Below, piece by piece: positions 4,730-5,305 of a stretch of DNA of 5,305 bases. Source of the DNA: Spirochaetota bacterium (GTDB taxonomy: Bacteria > Spirochaetota > Spirochaetia > DSM-27196 > PWMO01); contig JAAAOR010000037.1 of NCBI GenBank assembly GCA_009908735.1, forward strand, positions 1 through 5,305, read 5' to 3'. Position 1 is the stretch's first letter, and each line of letters begins with the position of its first letter. The notes below the pieces were generated by a model that was not told the DNA's origin, ran no database searches, and was given only the letters and a program-made list of their open reading frames with translations. Both the position numbers and the translations under genes were made by a program.

Positions 4730-5305
4730 ATGGGTTTAGAGGCGATTGTACAGTTTTTTCTTGACCTTGGAGCGTCTGTGCTCTTACCGATCATCATCTT
4801 CCTGCTGTCCATCATATTTGGTGCGAAAGTGGGAAGATCATTGCGGTCGGCGATCATGGTTGGTGTCGGTTTCGTGGGTATCGGCCTTGTCATTGGGCTA
4901 CTCGTGAATAACCTCGGTCCTGCGGCAAAGTCGATGGTCGAGCGCTTCGGAATCGAGCTCAACATCATCGATGTCGGGTGGCCGGCCTCCGCCGCGATTG
5001 CCTTCGGGTCACGCATTTCAACGTTCATTATTCCGGGCGCGTTGCTGCTTAACCTTCTGCTTCTGTTCACTCGGGTCACGAAGACGATTAACATCGACAT
5101 CTGGAACTTCTGGCACTTTGCTTTCGTCGGCGCCATTGTTCAGTACGTGACAGGTAACATTTGGCTCGGGTTGGTTTCGGCGCTGATCTTCGCGGCGGTC
5201 ATGCTGTTTTTTGCCGACTGGTCGGCTCCGTCCGTACAGCAGCTTCTCAATACTCCGGGTATATCGCTGCCGCATGGCTACTCGACCACGTTCATCCTGC
5301 CGGCG
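4730..5305 (+). CDS. gatC: PTS galactitol-family transporter subunit IIC (EIIC-Gat), C-terminus outside window
   Basis: The first 192 residues of a membrane permease that imports a sugar alcohol while its EIIA and EIIB partners phosphorylate it. Conserved landmarks in order are LDLGASVLLPI (11-21), GVGFVGIGLVIG (45-56), GPAAK (63-67), DVGWP (81-85), TRVTKTINIDIWNFWH (114-129), ATG-like VTGN (140-143) and LPHG (180-183). These follow E. coli GatC closely along the whole visible length. About four or five hydrophobic segments are present. Family members are around 420-450 residues, so a little under half is shown. EIIA and EIIB genes are not between the promoter and this gene, so they should lie downstream or elsewhere. 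The divergent neighbour is an RpiB-family isomerase, a pairing that suggests polyol catabolism. The symbol reflects family membership; galactitol itself is not proven as substrate and a pentitol or tetritol is equally possible. Confidence 0.94.
   Translation, partial: MGLEAIVQFFLDLGASVLLPIIIFLLSIIFGAKVGRSLRSAIMVGVGFVGIGLVIGLLVNNLGPAAKSMVERFGIELNIIDVGWPASAAIAFGSRISTFIIPGALLLNLLLLFTRVTKTINIDIWNFWHFAFVGAIVQYVTGNIWLGLVSALIFAAVMLFFADWSAPSVQQLLNTPGISLPHGYSTTFILPA

Noticed and set aside
4660..5136. 158-codon minus-strand frame antisense to the PTS permease
   Set aside because: The plus strand has an end-to-end GatC match; the minus-strand product is a Met/Ser/Pro/Arg-rich shadow.
1..5305. Insertion sequences, CRISPR arrays, tRNA or rRNA genes, phage or defence genes
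   Set aside because: No transposase, regularly spaced repeats, tRNA-like cloverleaf or rRNA sequence was recognised on either strand.

Overview
This window is a 5.3-kb piece of a fairly GC-rich bacterial chromosome carrying six protein genes and no RNA gene, mobile element or CRISPR array that I can see. The high GC content, strong AGGAGG-type ribosome binding sites, sigma70-type promoters with 17-18 bp spacers, a lipoprotein substrate-binding protein and a sugar phosphotransferase (PTS) permease fit a GC-rich Gram-positive bacterium. An actinobacterium, perhaps an anaerobic Coriobacteriia-like lineage, is my best guess, at low confidence. No marker gene in the window settles the taxonomy.

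Layout, left to right. (1) Positions 1-941, minus strand: a fold-type I PLP-dependent aminotransferase whose C-terminus lies beyond the left edge. (2) Positions 942-1089: a compact divergent control region with a promoter in each direction and a 13-bp palindrome. (3) Positions 1090-1932, plus strand: an extended short-chain dehydrogenase/epimerase-type NAD enzyme. (4) Positions 1977-2010: a strong symmetrical hairpin that can terminate transcription from both sides. (5) Positions 2038-2973, minus strand: a glycine-betaine/choline-type ABC transporter substrate-binding lipoprotein, standing alone with its own promoter. (6) Positions 3042-3335: an AT-rich intergenic stretch of about 300 bp. (7) Positions 3336-3911, plus strand: a DUF998-like multi-spanning membrane protein. 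(8) Positions 3912-4064: a very GC-rich convergent intergenic region with several overlapping hairpins. (9) Positions 4065-4514, minus strand: an RpiB/LacA/LacB-family sugar-phosphate isomerase with an altered active site. (10) Positions 4515-4729: a divergent control region with back-to-back promoters and several inverted repeats. (11) Positions 4730-5305, plus strand: the first 192 residues of a galactitol-type PTS permease (EIIC), running off the right edge.

Functionally, the clearest unit is the divergent isomerase/PTS EIIC pair. Galactitol-family EIIC proteins import and phosphorylate polyols, and RpiB-family isomerases act on the resulting ketose or aldose phosphates, so this is probably the left edge of a polyol or short sugar-alcohol utilisation locus extending to the right. 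The aminotransferase and the dehydrogenase share a divergent control region but have no obvious common pathway. The betaine-binding protein has no permease or ATPase gene next to it. No clearly new system is visible. The most interesting points are the non-canonical RpiB-family active site, the orphan binding protein, and the very short predicted mRNA leaders.
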